From Marivivens aquimaris (lineage in GTDB: Bacteria; Pseudomonadota; Alphaproteobacteria; Rhodobacterales; Rhodobacteraceae): DNA of 64,000 nt. The notes below the pieces were generated by a model that was not told the DNA's origin, searched no databases, and saw only the letters and a program-made list of their open reading frames with translations. Positions 8,703 through 16,928 of this stretch are shown one piece after another. The position numbers were made by a program, and so were the translations under genes. The stretch is from positions 2,351,001 to 2,415,000 of the forward strand of contig NZ_JADBGB010000001.1 of the NCBI RefSeq assembly GCF_015220045.1, written 5' to 3'. Numbering within the stretch: the first letter of the stretch is position 1; each line of letters starts with the position of its first letter.

Positions 8703-8718
8703 TGACGTTTTTACGTCA
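8703..8718. promoter_or_regulatory. Palindrome TGACGT-TTTT-ACGTCA downstream of second lacI gene
   Basis: This is the reverse complement of the palindrome at 7642-7657, located in the leader of the TIM-barrel isomerase operon. Two identical operators about 1.06 kb apart would allow tetrameric LacI-type looping; this is inference from spacing and repetition. Confidence 0.75.
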
Positions 8719-8736
8719 TTAACTCCTACCAAATTT

Positions 8737-8750
8737 CGTCATCAATGACG
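8737..8750. promoter_or_regulatory. Related palindrome CGTCAT-CA-ATGACG
   Basis: This 14-bp inverted repeat shares the CGTCA/TGACG half-sites with the two 16-bp palindromes but in inverted half-site order. It lies 18 bases after the second one and about 100 bases before the operon's first start codon. It may be an auxiliary operator. Confidence 0.5.
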
Positions 8751-8849
8751 CGATATGTGCCTCACCAAATTGACCTGACACGGGCTTCGGCCTCACGGTG
8801 CCACCAACAGCGGCCGGAAGTGGAGATTCGGGCGCTCTTGGAGGACACA

Positions 8850-9665
8850 ATGAAAAAAGTGCTGAACCAGATTACGGTTCCCCATCTCTCGTTCGAAGCA
8901 TTCCTTGATCTGGCGGCCCAGCTCGGTTGCATCGGCGTCGAAGCCCGCAATGACATGGACGCGCTGGATCGCCCGCTTTTCGACAACATGGACCCCGCCG
9001 CTGCGGGCGAGATGATCCGCGCCAAGGGACTGCGCCTCGTCGGTCTGAGCCAGGTTTATCCGTTCAATGATTGGAACGATGACCGCCGCGCGGAAGTCGC
9101 CAAGCTGATCGAAACCGCAAAAGCCGCGCAGGCCGAAACCATCAGCCTGATCCCGCGGAACGACGGCGTCGGCACAGCCAATGGCGAGCGTCAGGCGAAC
9201 CTGCGCATCGCGCTTAAGGAAATTTACCCGATGCTGGTCGAGGCCGACATGATCGCGCTCGTCGAACCGCTCGGCTTCGGTCGCTCGTCGCTGCGGTCGA
9301 AGGACGAACTGATCGAGACTCTCAAGGCGCTCGAGGTCGAGGACCGCTACAAGCTCGTCCACGACACCTTCCACCACACACTTGCTGAAGGCGGCTCGAT
9401 CTATCCCGGGCAGACGGGCATCGTGCACATCTCGGGCGTCAGTGACCCCTCGCTCACCATCGACGATATGGACGACGCGCACCGCGTGCTGATCGACGCG
9501 AACGACCAGCTCGGCAATATCGAGCAGATGCAGGCGTTCATCGACGCGGGCTACGAAGGTGCTTTCTCCTACGAATGCTTCGCACCGGAAACGCAGCAGC
9601 TCGACAATCACGCGGAAGAAATCGGCAAGTCCTTCGACTACATCGAAGCGCAGCTGAACGCTTGA
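8850..9665 (+). CDS. Sugar phosphate isomerase/epimerase family TIM-barrel protein
   Basis: This is a 271-residue AP_endonuc_2-type TIM barrel, the fold of IolI, IolE and hydroxypyruvate isomerases. The start MKKVLNQITVPHLS at 8850 has GGAGG 5 bases upstream; the longer open frame from 8745 has no such site. Candidate metal ligands follow the family pattern: Glu in ALVEPLGF, Asp-His in LVHDTFHH, and Glu near the C-terminus (FSYECF). It opens the plus-strand catabolic operon, and its TGA overlaps the next ATG. It likely isomerises a keto-polyol intermediate. Confidence 0.88.
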   Translation: MKKVLNQITVPHLSFEAFLDLAAQLGCIGVEARNDMDALDRPLFDNMDPAAAGEMIRAKGLRLVGLSQVYPFNDWNDDRRAEVAKLIETAKAAQAETISLIPRNDGVGTANGERQANLRIALKEIYPMLVEADMIALVEPLGFGRSSLRSKDELIETLKALEVEDRYKLVHDTFHHTLAEGGSIYPGQTGIVHISGVSDPSLTIDDMDDAHRVLIDANDQLGNIEQMQAFIDAGYEGAFSYECFAPETQQLDNHAEEIGKSFDYIEAQLNA

Positions 9666-10441
9666 TGATGGCCGAGCAGATCCACCAGAACACGGCTGCG
9701 TTGGTCATTGGCGGCACGCAAGGTGTCGGCGAAGCGATTGCGCTTCGTCTGATCGCTGAAGGTTGCCGCAAGATCGTCATCACTGGCCGCAATCCCGAAG
9801 TTGGCGAGGCAACGGCTCAGCGCATTGGTGCTGAGTTCATGCCAGTCGATCTTTCGGACACGGCGGCGGTAATGAAGCTGGTGGATGATGCGGACGCAAT
9901 GTTCGGCGGTCTGAACGCGATGGCGATTGCGGGTGCGTCGACCGAGCGGGGCTCGATCCTCGATACGTCGATGGAGCTTTACGACCGCATGTTCACGATC
10001 AACACGCGCTCGCCGTTCTTTGCGATCCAGCGGTTTGCGCAGAATGCCATCGACGCGGGGCGGCCTGCGTCGATCGTCAATATCCTCACGGTTTCGGCGA
10101 TGGTCGGGCAGAGCTTCCTCAGCCCCTACGCCGCTTCCAAAGGCGCCCTGACGACGATTACCCGCAACGCGGCGCAGGCGCTTCGCCACAACCGCATCCG
10201 CGTCAATGGCATCAACTGCGGTTGGATGGACACGCCGGGCGAGCACAAGATCCAACGCGATTTTCACGGAGCCGATGACGATTGGCTCGCAAAAGCAGAA
10301 GCAGCGCAGCCGATGGGCACGCTGGTCAAAACGGACACCGTGGCGCGGCAGGCATCGCTGATGCTCAGCCCCGCGTCGGGCGTCATGACCGGCGCCATCG
10401 TGGACTTCGATCAGAACGTGGTCGGCGCGCTGCCAGAGTAA
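9665..10441 (+). CDS. SDR family NAD(P)-dependent oxidoreductase
   Basis: This is a 258-residue short-chain dehydrogenase. The cofactor motif GGTQGVGEA lies near residues 16-24 and the catalytic SPYAASKG (YxxxK) near residues 155-162. The ATG overlaps the previous stop (TGATG), so translation is probably coupled; a second ATG three bases on is equally possible. It is expected to oxidise or reduce a hydroxyl/keto group of the polyol processed by the operon. Confidence 0.9.
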   Translation: MMAEQIHQNTAALVIGGTQGVGEAIALRLIAEGCRKIVITGRNPEVGEATAQRIGAEFMPVDLSDTAAVMKLVDDADAMFGGLNAMAIAGASTERGSILDTSMELYDRMFTINTRSPFFAIQRFAQNAIDAGRPASIVNILTVSAMVGQSFLSPYAASKGALTTITRNAAQALRHNRIRVNGINCGWMDTPGEHKIQRDFHGADDDWLAKAEAAQPMGTLVKTDTVARQASLMLSPASGVMTGAIVDFDQNVVGALPE

Positions 10442-10453
10442 GAGGACAAGGTT

Positions 10454-11482
10454 ATGAAACTAGGTTTGGTAGGCTACGGATTTGGCGGTCGCGTTTTCCA
10501 CGCGCCGTATATCGAAGTTGCTGAGGGCATCGAAATTGCGGGCGTCGTTGCGCGCTCGGCGGACAAAATCGCCCAGATCAACGAACAGTTCCCGGGCGTG
10601 CCGGTCTACGCGAGCCTCGCCGACATGATCGCGGCGGGCGAGATCGAAGCCGTGACCGTCACCACCCCGCCCGAAACGCACAAGCCGCTCGTCATGGAAG
10701 CGATCGAGGCGGGCCTGCACGTTGTCTGCGACAAACCGTTTGCCCCGACGCTGGAAGACGCGAAAGAGATGGTCGAAGCGGCCAAGGCGAAAGGCGTTCT
10801 GCTCAACGTGTTCCACAACCGTCGTTGGGACACCGATTTCCGCACGGTGAAGAGCGTGATCGACAGCGGCAAGATCGGTGACGTCTGGCGCGTTCACAAC
10901 CGCATGGACTTCGATGACTGGGAGACGCTGGAGGCTGGCCCCGGCGGCGGCCTGCTGCGCGACCTCGGCAGCCACGTCATCGACCAGATGCTCTACCTCT
11001 TCGGTCCTGCTGCGGCGGTCGACGCGCAGGTCGACTATGTTGATCTGCCCGAAGGCAAAACCGACGCCAGCTTCAACGTCCACGTCCGTCACAAGAGCGG
11101 CGTGCATTCCTACATCAGCGCGACCAAGATAAACTACTTCACCGAGCGCGAAATCCGCGTCTACGGGTCCAAAGGTTGCTTTGTCGTCAACGGCACCGAC
11201 GTTCAGGCCCGCCGCGCCATCGCTGGCGAGCGCCCGATCAACGACCCCGAAGGCTGGGGCATCGAGCCCGAAGAGGCGTGGGGCACGCTCTACACCAAGG
11301 GCAGCCAAGAAATCGTCCCCTCGGTCCAATCCAAGATTCAGGACCTCTACTCCGAATTCGCCAAGGCCGCCCAATCCGGCGGCACTGGCCCCGTTCCGTC
11401 CGAAGGCGCTCTGCACACCGTTCGCATCCTCGATGCGGCGCGTGAGGCTGCGCGCACCGGCCAAACCGTTCTTATCGACTAA
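10454..11482 (+). CDS. Gfo/Idh/MocA oxidoreductase, IolW/YdgJ-like
   Basis: This is a 342-residue NAD(P)-dependent dehydrogenase. The Rossmann motif GLVGYGFGGRVFHAP is at the N-terminus and the catalytic Lys is in CDKPFAP (near residue 95). The motif FHNRRWD near residue 120 is typical of the YdgJ/IolW subgroup, which includes NADP-dependent scyllo-inositol 2-dehydrogenase. AGAGGACAAGGTT before the ATG supplies the ribosome site. Its IolG and IolE neighbours support cyclitol chemistry. Substrate assignment is family-based. Confidence 0.9.
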   Translation: MKLGLVGYGFGGRVFHAPYIEVAEGIEIAGVVARSADKIAQINEQFPGVPVYASLADMIAAGEIEAVTVTTPPETHKPLVMEAIEAGLHVVCDKPFAPTLEDAKEMVEAAKAKGVLLNVFHNRRWDTDFRTVKSVIDSGKIGDVWRVHNRMDFDDWETLEAGPGGGLLRDLGSHVIDQMLYLFGPAAAVDAQVDYVDLPEGKTDASFNVHVRHKSGVHSYISATKINYFTEREIRVYGSKGCFVVNGTDVQARRAIAGERPINDPEGWGIEPEEAWGTLYTKGSQEIVPSVQSKIQDLYSEFAKAAQSGGTGPVPSEGALHTVRILDAAREAARTGQTVLID

Positions 11483-11518
11483 CACTATGGCCCGAGCGGC
11501 CACTTACAGGAGCTCTAA

Positions 11519-12511
11519 ATGACCGTTCGTTTCGCAATTCTCGGCGCAGGCCGTATCGGGCAAGTCCACGCCCGCGCTGTGTCGTCCATCCCGTCCGCCC
11601 AGCTGGTCGCTGTTGCCGAACCGTTTGCCGAAGCGGCACAGCGCGTCGCCGACAAGTACGGCTGCGAAATCCGCGAGATCGACGCGATCGCAACCTCGGA
11701 CGACATCGACGCCGTTGTCATCTGCACCCCGACCGATACCCACGCCGACCTGATCGAAAAGTTCGCCAAGGCCGGCAAGGCCGTGTTCTGTGAAAAGCCC
11801 GTCGACCTGAACGTCGAGCGCGTGAAGCAGGCTCTGGCCACCGTCGAAGCCGAAGGCGCGACTCTCATGGTCGGCTTCAACCGCCGTTTCGACCCCGACT
11901 TCATGGCGCTCAAAGCTGCCATCGACAGCGGCAAGATCGGCGACGTGGAGATGGTCACCATTACCTCGCGCGATCCGGGCGCGCCGCCCGCGTCGTACAT
12001 CAAGGTCTCGGGCGGCATCTTCCGCGACATGACCATCCATGACTTCGACGTGGCCCGCTGGCTGCTGGGCGAAGAAGTCACCACCGTCATGGCACGCGGC
12101 AGCGTTCTGACCGATCCGGCGATTGGCGAACTTGGCGACTTCGACAGCGTCAACGTCATCCTGACCACCGCGTCGGGCAAGCAGTGCACCATCACCAACT
12201 CGCGCCGCGCGACCTACGGCTACGATCAGCGCATGGAAGTGCTCGGCTCGCTCGGTATGGCGCATGCCCAGAACACCCATGAGAACACCGTCGAAGTCGC
12301 GGTCGAGGACGGCTACCACAAAGCGCCGCTCCTGAACTTCTTCATGGATCGTTACACCATGGCCTACGCCAACGAGATCGCCGCATTCGTCGACTCGATC
12401 GAGAACGGCACGCCGACCCCGACCACCGGTCTGGACGGTCTGAAGGCACTGGAACTGGCCGAGGCGGCTCTGGAAAGCGCCAAGACCGGCAAAGCCGTGA
12501 CGCTGGGCTGA
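11519..12511 (+). CDS. iolG: Inositol 2-dehydrogenase (IolG-like)
   Basis: This is a 330-residue Gfo/Idh/MocA protein of the IolG subgroup, which oxidises myo-inositol to 2-keto-myo-inositol with NAD. Visible are GAGRIGQVHA (cofactor loop), FCEKPVDL with the catalytic Lys, GFNRRFDPDF, and DMTIHDFDVARWL carrying the Asp/His catalytic residues. A CAGGAGC site precedes the ATG. The next gene, iolE-like, starts 4 bases after its stop, so product and substrate of the two enzymes match. Specificity for another cyclitol isomer cannot be excluded. Confidence 0.88.
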   Translation: MTVRFAILGAGRIGQVHARAVSSIPSAQLVAVAEPFAEAAQRVADKYGCEIREIDAIATSDDIDAVVICTPTDTHADLIEKFAKAGKAVFCEKPVDLNVERVKQALATVEAEGATLMVGFNRRFDPDFMALKAAIDSGKIGDVEMVTITSRDPGAPPASYIKVSGGIFRDMTIHDFDVARWLLGEEVTTVMARGSVLTDPAIGELGDFDSVNVILTTASGKQCTITNSRRATYGYDQRMEVLGSLGMAHAQNTHENTVEVAVEDGYHKAPLLNFFMDRYTMAYANEIAAFVDSIENGTPTPTTGLDGLKALELAEAALESAKTGKAVTLG

Positions 12512-12515
12512 TCCG

Positions 12516-13412
12516 ATGGTCCAATTCGGCACGAACCCTATCGCTTGGGCGAATGACGACGATCAGTCGATCGGCGCGGACATCCCGACCGAGCGCATCC
12601 TCGACGAAGCCGGTCGCCAGATCGGTTTCGACGGGATCGAGAACGGCCACCGCTGGCCAGAAGATCCGGTCGAACTGCGCGAGACGCTTGGCGCCTATGG
12701 CCTCAAGTTCATCTCGGGCTGGTATTCGACCGAGCTTCTGACCCGTTCGCTGGAAGACGAGATCGCGGCGTTCCAGCCGCATCTCGCCAAGCTCAAGGAA
12801 AACGGCTGCAAGGTCTGCGTGACTTGCGAAACCTCGAACGCGATCCACTCCGACCCGACCATCCCTGTCAACGACAAGCCCAGCCTGTCCGCAGACGAGA
12901 TGGCCGCTTTCGGTGCCAAGATCGAAGAGTTCGCCAAGTACATGGAGAGCGAAGGCATCTCGCTCGCCTACCATCACCACATGGGCACCATCGTTGAATC
13001 TCCCGAAGAGATCGACGCGTTCATGGCGGCGACGGGTCCGGCGACGAAACTGCTGTTCGATGCGGGTCACTGCTTCTTCGGTGGTGGCAATCCCGAAGAA
13101 GTGCTGGCCAAGCATATCGACCGCGTTGCGCACTTCCACGCCAAGAACGTCCGCCCCGCTGTGGCGGAGCGTGTTCGCAAGGACCGTATGTCGTTCATCC
13201 AAGGCGTGATCTCGGGCGCGTTCACCGTTCCCGGCGATCAGGAAGGCGCGGTCGATTTCAAACCGCTCCTCACCCAGTTGGCTGCCAAAGGCTACGACGG
13301 CTGGATTGTTATCGAAGCGGAGCAGGACCCGAACGTCCGCAATCCGCTGCTCTACCAGACCCTCGGTCTGGCGACGCTCAAGCGTCTGGCAAAAGAAACC
13401 GGTCTGATTTGA
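12516..13412 (+). CDS. iolE: Myo-inosose-2 dehydratase (IolE-like)
   Basis: This is a 298-residue TIM-barrel protein starting MVQFGTNPIAWANDDD, a characteristic IolE N-terminus. IolE removes water from 2-keto-myo-inositol (inosose). Metal-site residues include the His cluster AYHHHMGT, DAGHCFFGGG, HFHAKNVR and IVIEAEQDP. It lies 4 bases after iolG. The usual downstream steps (IolD, IolB, IolC, IolA) are not present in this window. Confidence 0.9.
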   Translation: MVQFGTNPIAWANDDDQSIGADIPTERILDEAGRQIGFDGIENGHRWPEDPVELRETLGAYGLKFISGWYSTELLTRSLEDEIAAFQPHLAKLKENGCKVCVTCETSNAIHSDPTIPVNDKPSLSADEMAAFGAKIEEFAKYMESEGISLAYHHHMGTIVESPEEIDAFMAATGPATKLLFDAGHCFFGGGNPEEVLAKHIDRVAHFHAKNVRPAVAERVRKDRMSFIQGVISGAFTVPGDQEGAVDFKPLLTQLAAKGYDGWIVIEAEQDPNVRNPLLYQTLGLATLKRLAKETGLI

Positions 13413-13481
13413 CCGTCCGGCGCGGCGGCCCCTGCTGCCGCGCCTGCAATACCCGCGACCATCCACATCAGGGAGGATAGA

Positions 13482-14627
13482 ATGGGCTATTTCACCAAAG
13501 ACGACTGCAAGATCGAAGACTTCGCAAAACTCTGCGAACAAACGCTTGATCCATCCGCCGTTCCGCAGGCCGACAGGATCGAGAAGAACATCCCGATTTA
13601 CGACATGGCACGCCTCGGCCCTGCGCTAAGCGACACCGCCCAGCGCCGCAAGTTGATGGCGGAATGGGCCGAGGTGCTCGGCAAAACCGCTGGCGTTCTG
13701 GTCATCAAGAACAGCTTTGCCGATCTAAGCGTGCTGGATGAGGCGACGCGCCTCTATGAAGAGATCATCGCGGAGGAGAAAGCGGCGAGCGGAGGCGGTG
13801 CTGACCACTTTGCGGCCGCTGGCGCGAATGACCGCGTCTGGAACGCGCTGCAAAAGCTTTGCCTGAAAGACCCCGCGGCCTTTGCCCGTTATCACGCCAA
13901 TCCGTCCATTGATGCGGTGGCCGAGGCTTGGCTCGGGCGCGGATACCAGATGACGTCGCAGGTGAACCTCGTCCGTCCGGGCGGCAAGGCGCAGCAAGCG
14001 CACCGCGATTTCCACCTTGGCTTCATGACCGAAGGGCAAGCCGCCGCGCTGCCGATTATGGTCCACCTTCTGTCGCCCGCGATGACGCTGCAGGGCGCGG
14101 TCGCTCACTGCGATATGTCAGTCGAAAGCGGCCCGACCCGTCTGCTGCCGTTCAGCCAGACCTACGAGCCCGGCTACCTCGCTTACCGAATGCCGGAGTT
14201 TGTCGCGTACTTCGACGAGCACTTCGTCCAGCTGCCGCTTGAAAAGGGCGATCTGGTGTTCTTCAGCCCCGCACTGTTCCATGCAGCCGGTGACAACCGG
14301 ACGTCGGACGTGGCGCGCTTTGCGAACCTACTGCAAGTTTCGTCCCCGATGGGACGCGCGATGGAGGCGATCGACCGCGACGCCATGGCCCGCGCGCTTT
14401 ACCCAGCGTTAGCTACTTTGGATCAGTCCAAAGCAGAACAGGACGCCGCGATTGCTGCCTGTGCCGAAGGGTACTCATTCCCGACAAACCTCGACACCGA
14501 CCCACCGATTGGTGGCCTCGCGCCCAAGACCCAAGCGGTGATGATGTCGGAAATGCTGGCCGAGGGCGCATCGCCCGAGGAATTCAACAGCGCGCTCGAC
14601 GCCTACACCGCCCGCCGCAAGGCTTGA
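13482..14627 (+). CDS. Phytanoyl-CoA dioxygenase (PhyH) superfamily protein
   Basis: This is a 381-residue non-haem Fe(II)/2-oxoglutarate oxygenase-like protein. The iron-binding HRD motif is in QQAHRDFHLGF (near residue 175). The distal His is in ALFHAAGDNRTSD, followed by the basic residues expected to hold 2-oxoglutarate. GGGAGGATAG precedes the ATG at 13482. PhyH relatives hydroxylate small molecules, including O- or N-alkyl groups that are then lost. In this operon it could remove a methyl group from a methylated cyclitol; that role is speculation. Confidence 0.85.
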   Translation: MGYFTKDDCKIEDFAKLCEQTLDPSAVPQADRIEKNIPIYDMARLGPALSDTAQRRKLMAEWAEVLGKTAGVLVIKNSFADLSVLDEATRLYEEIIAEEKAASGGGADHFAAAGANDRVWNALQKLCLKDPAAFARYHANPSIDAVAEAWLGRGYQMTSQVNLVRPGGKAQQAHRDFHLGFMTEGQAAALPIMVHLLSPAMTLQGAVAHCDMSVESGPTRLLPFSQTYEPGYLAYRMPEFVAYFDEHFVQLPLEKGDLVFFSPALFHAAGDNRTSDVARFANLLQVSSPMGRAMEAIDRDAMARALYPALATLDQSKAEQDAAIAACAEGYSFPTNLDTDPPIGGLAPKTQAVMMSEMLAEGASPEEFNSALDAYTARRKA

Positions 14628-14651
14628 AAAAGAACGCCGGAAGGAAAACCC

Positions 14652-15746
14652 ATGATCAGATACGCCGTCGTCGGAGCTGGCTGGATTTCGCAGGAAGCCT
14701 TCCTGCCCGGCGTCCACACCACCGACAATTCCGTCGTCACCGCCATCGTCTCGGGCAACACGGAAGCCGCCGAAAAGCTCACGGCTTTCCATGACGTGCC
14801 TTACGTTTGCGGCTACGATGGCTACGACGACCTGCTGGCAAGCGACAAAATCGACGCCGTCTACATCGCGCTGCCGAACTCCATGCACGCCGACTACGCG
14901 ATCCGTGCGGCCAAGGCAGGCAAGCATATCCTCGTCGAAAAGCCGCTGGCGAACACCGTCGAGGAAGCCGAAGCAATGATCGCCGCTGCGCGCGAGGCTG
15001 GCGTCTTCCTGATGACCGCCTACCGTTTGCACACCGAGCCTGGCAACCTCGACGCGCTGCGCCGCATTCGGTCAGGCGAGATCGGGAAGCCCATCGTCGT
15101 ACAGACGAACTTCTGCTTCCAGAACGCTGCCGGCAATCACCGCCTCAAAGCCGAGCACCTCGGCGGCGCGTTGCAGGACGTCGGCGTTTATTGCGTCAAT
15201 GCCGTGCGCCATATCTTCGGCGAAGAACCCACCGAGGCTCGTGCGCAGCACCATTGGCACGATGACGATCCGCGTTTCGATGAAGTGCCCGCGACCACAA
15301 CCGCCACGCTGAACTTTCCGTCGGGCGGTGTTGCGCAGTTTGTCGCCAGCTTTGCCATTCGCGAGACCGCCATGTTCCGCGTGATGGGCACGAAGGGCTG
15401 GATCGAGCTCGACCCCGGTTTCCGGTTCGAATACGGCACGACGATGCGCGTTGGATATGACAATGAAATCGAGACGACGCTCTTCCCGCAAGTGGACCAG
15501 TTCGGCGGGCAGACGTCCTATTTCTCGGACTGCATCAAGACGGGCAAAGAGCCTGTGTCCAATGGGGAGGAAGGTCTCGCGGATATGCGCGTGCTGATCG
15601 CCGTGGAAGAAGCCGCCCGCACAGGCAAGGTCGTTCTGATCGACAGCCCAGCACGTGACCGCCATCCGGACATGAGCATGGAGCGTCGCTGCCCCGTCAC
15701 CGACCGCCGTCTGGTTCTGCCGAAAGCCGCGCCGTATCTCGGCTGA
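14652..15746 (+). CDS. Gfo/Idh/MocA oxidoreductase, GFOR-like
   Basis: This is a 364-residue NAD(P)-dependent oxidoreductase, third of its superfamily in the operon. It has the Rossmann motif VVGAGWISQEAF and the catalytic Lys in VEKPLANT. The segment AYRLHTEPGN resembles the glucose-fructose oxidoreductase branch. GGAAGGAAAA precedes the start. Its last 50 bases overlap the convergent membrane-protein gene. No secretion signal is seen, so it is probably cytoplasmic. Confidence 0.87.
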   Translation: MIRYAVVGAGWISQEAFLPGVHTTDNSVVTAIVSGNTEAAEKLTAFHDVPYVCGYDGYDDLLASDKIDAVYIALPNSMHADYAIRAAKAGKHILVEKPLANTVEEAEAMIAAAREAGVFLMTAYRLHTEPGNLDALRRIRSGEIGKPIVVQTNFCFQNAAGNHRLKAEHLGGALQDVGVYCVNAVRHIFGEEPTEARAQHHWHDDDPRFDEVPATTTATLNFPSGGVAQFVASFAIRETAMFRVMGTKGWIELDPGFRFEYGTTMRVGYDNEIETTLFPQVDQFGGQTSYFSDCIKTGKEPVSNGEEGLADMRVLIAVEEAARTGKVVLIDSPARDRHPDMSMERRCPVTDRRLVLPKAAPYLG

Positions 15747-16206
15747 CCCAGACCATCCGGTCAAGCAGCCAGAGCTTTCCGATCATCGCCGTCACCATGC
15801 CGCCCACTGTGAGCGGCAGGTTCAGCAGCGCAAGGCCAACGATCATCACCATGGCCCCTGCCCCGCTGAGACGTGTTAGCCATTTGACGACTGCGACGTG
15901 ATGGGCGAGCGCTGGGTCGGAGGACCGCTCCAGCCAGATGCGTTCGCCGATGACGCCTTGGCTCATCCAGTTGTCGGTGCGTTCTGGCTTTGGGAAGACG
16001 CGCGGGTTCAGCCATCCCCATAGGATCACGAGCGCCACGAGGCCCAGCGCCCACCATCCGATCCATTCCACACTCCACCTGGCGAGGCATAGCAGCGGAA
16101 GCAGAGTGATCCGCGTCCAGCCGCTCCACGGATTGACGTGTCGATCCCAGACGTCGGGCGACATACCCATCACACGCTCCGCCCTTCCGAACGCGCGGTC
16201 GGTCAT
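15697..16206 (-). CDS. Small membrane protein of unknown function (possibly DUF6653 type)
   Basis: This is a 169-residue protein with a conserved-looking N-terminal block DRHVNPWSGWTR, two closely spaced hydrophobic segments at about residues 32-66, and another pair near residues 110-150. The motif resembles the DUF6653 family; I hold that name with moderate confidence. Its ATG overlaps the stop of the upstream LuxR-type gene (ATGA), so the two are translationally coupled. Its 3' end overlaps the convergent oxidoreductase gene by 50 bases. No function is known. Confidence 0.7.
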   Translation of the reverse strand: MTDRAFGRAERVMGMSPDVWDRHVNPWSGWTRITLLPLLCLARWSVEWIGWWALGLVALVILWGWLNPRVFPKPERTDNWMSQGVIGERIWLERSSDPALAHHVAVVKWLTRLSGAGAMVMIVGLALLNLPLTVGGMVTAMIGKLWLLDRMVWVSRDTARLSAEPDGGR

Positions 16207-16709
16207 TTGGCGCTCGCCAGCTCGGCCATCCGCTGATCCACGACATCATCCACCAGCATCGACGCAAGTTTCTGGCGGCAGTTGACGTCGCTCTTGCGCA
16301 GGACGGTGGACACTTGGCTCTTCGTGGTCGCCAAAGCCGTCCCGCGCAGGTCGGCGATTTCCTGATTGCTAAAGCCTTTGATCATGAACAGCGCGACCTC
16401 CTTTTCGCTATCGCTAAGGTGCCATTCCTCGAACCGCGCGTCGATCACCGCACCGATATCGCCCGAGACGGCCTGAAGCCTCAACTCTAGATCTTTCTCC
16501 CTATTCCGGAAGCGGTCCAGCCGATCCATGATACTGTAGATGAGAAGCCCGCTCGCTACCGCAGCGAGAATTGCTGACGAACAAATCAGTACGTGAGCCA
16601 CGCCATGAGAAATTCGCGTCAGCAGGAGAAGTGCCTGAACGCCGGCGATATAGGCAACAAAAAACAGCAAAAGCGCAGTCTTGGTACTGGTCTTGAGGTT
16701 CACGAACAC
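16203..16709 (-). CDS. Membrane-anchored LuxR-type HTH regulator
   Basis: This is a 168-residue protein with two N-terminal transmembrane segments (about residues 10-30 and 35-60), a short basic/coiled linker, then a C-terminal LuxR-family helix-turn-helix (SDSEKEVALFMIKGFSNQEI). There is no receiver or autoinducer domain. The start is GTG at 16709 with GGGAGG 7 bases upstream. It is coupled to the downstream small membrane protein by a 4-base overlap, suggesting that the partner senses or modulates it. Such one-component membrane regulators must act on DNA from the membrane. Confidence 0.8.
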   Translation of the reverse strand: MFVNLKTSTKTALLLFFVAYIAGVQALLLLTRISHGVAHVLICSSAILAAVASGLLIYSIMDRLDRFRNREKDLELRLQAVSGDIGAVIDARFEEWHLSDSEKEVALFMIKGFSNQEIADLRGTALATTKSQVSTVLRKSDVNCRQKLASMLVDDVVDQRMAELASAK

Positions 16710-16928
16710 GGTGACCCTCCCGAAAACTAACGAAATCCAGAATTAGAGTAAGCGTTCTATAAGTTGTAAGCGAACAGAACCCGAAGGCAATTCCGCATTC
16801 TCGCACCAAAGCCATCATACCTTAGGTGGAAATGAACAGATTTGCGGGGTCGTAATCCCTCCGGCTCATGGGCAGCTTGTCGCACCGCTCTTTTGTCCTC
16901 CCCATCACCATTTTCTTGGGAGGAGGCT

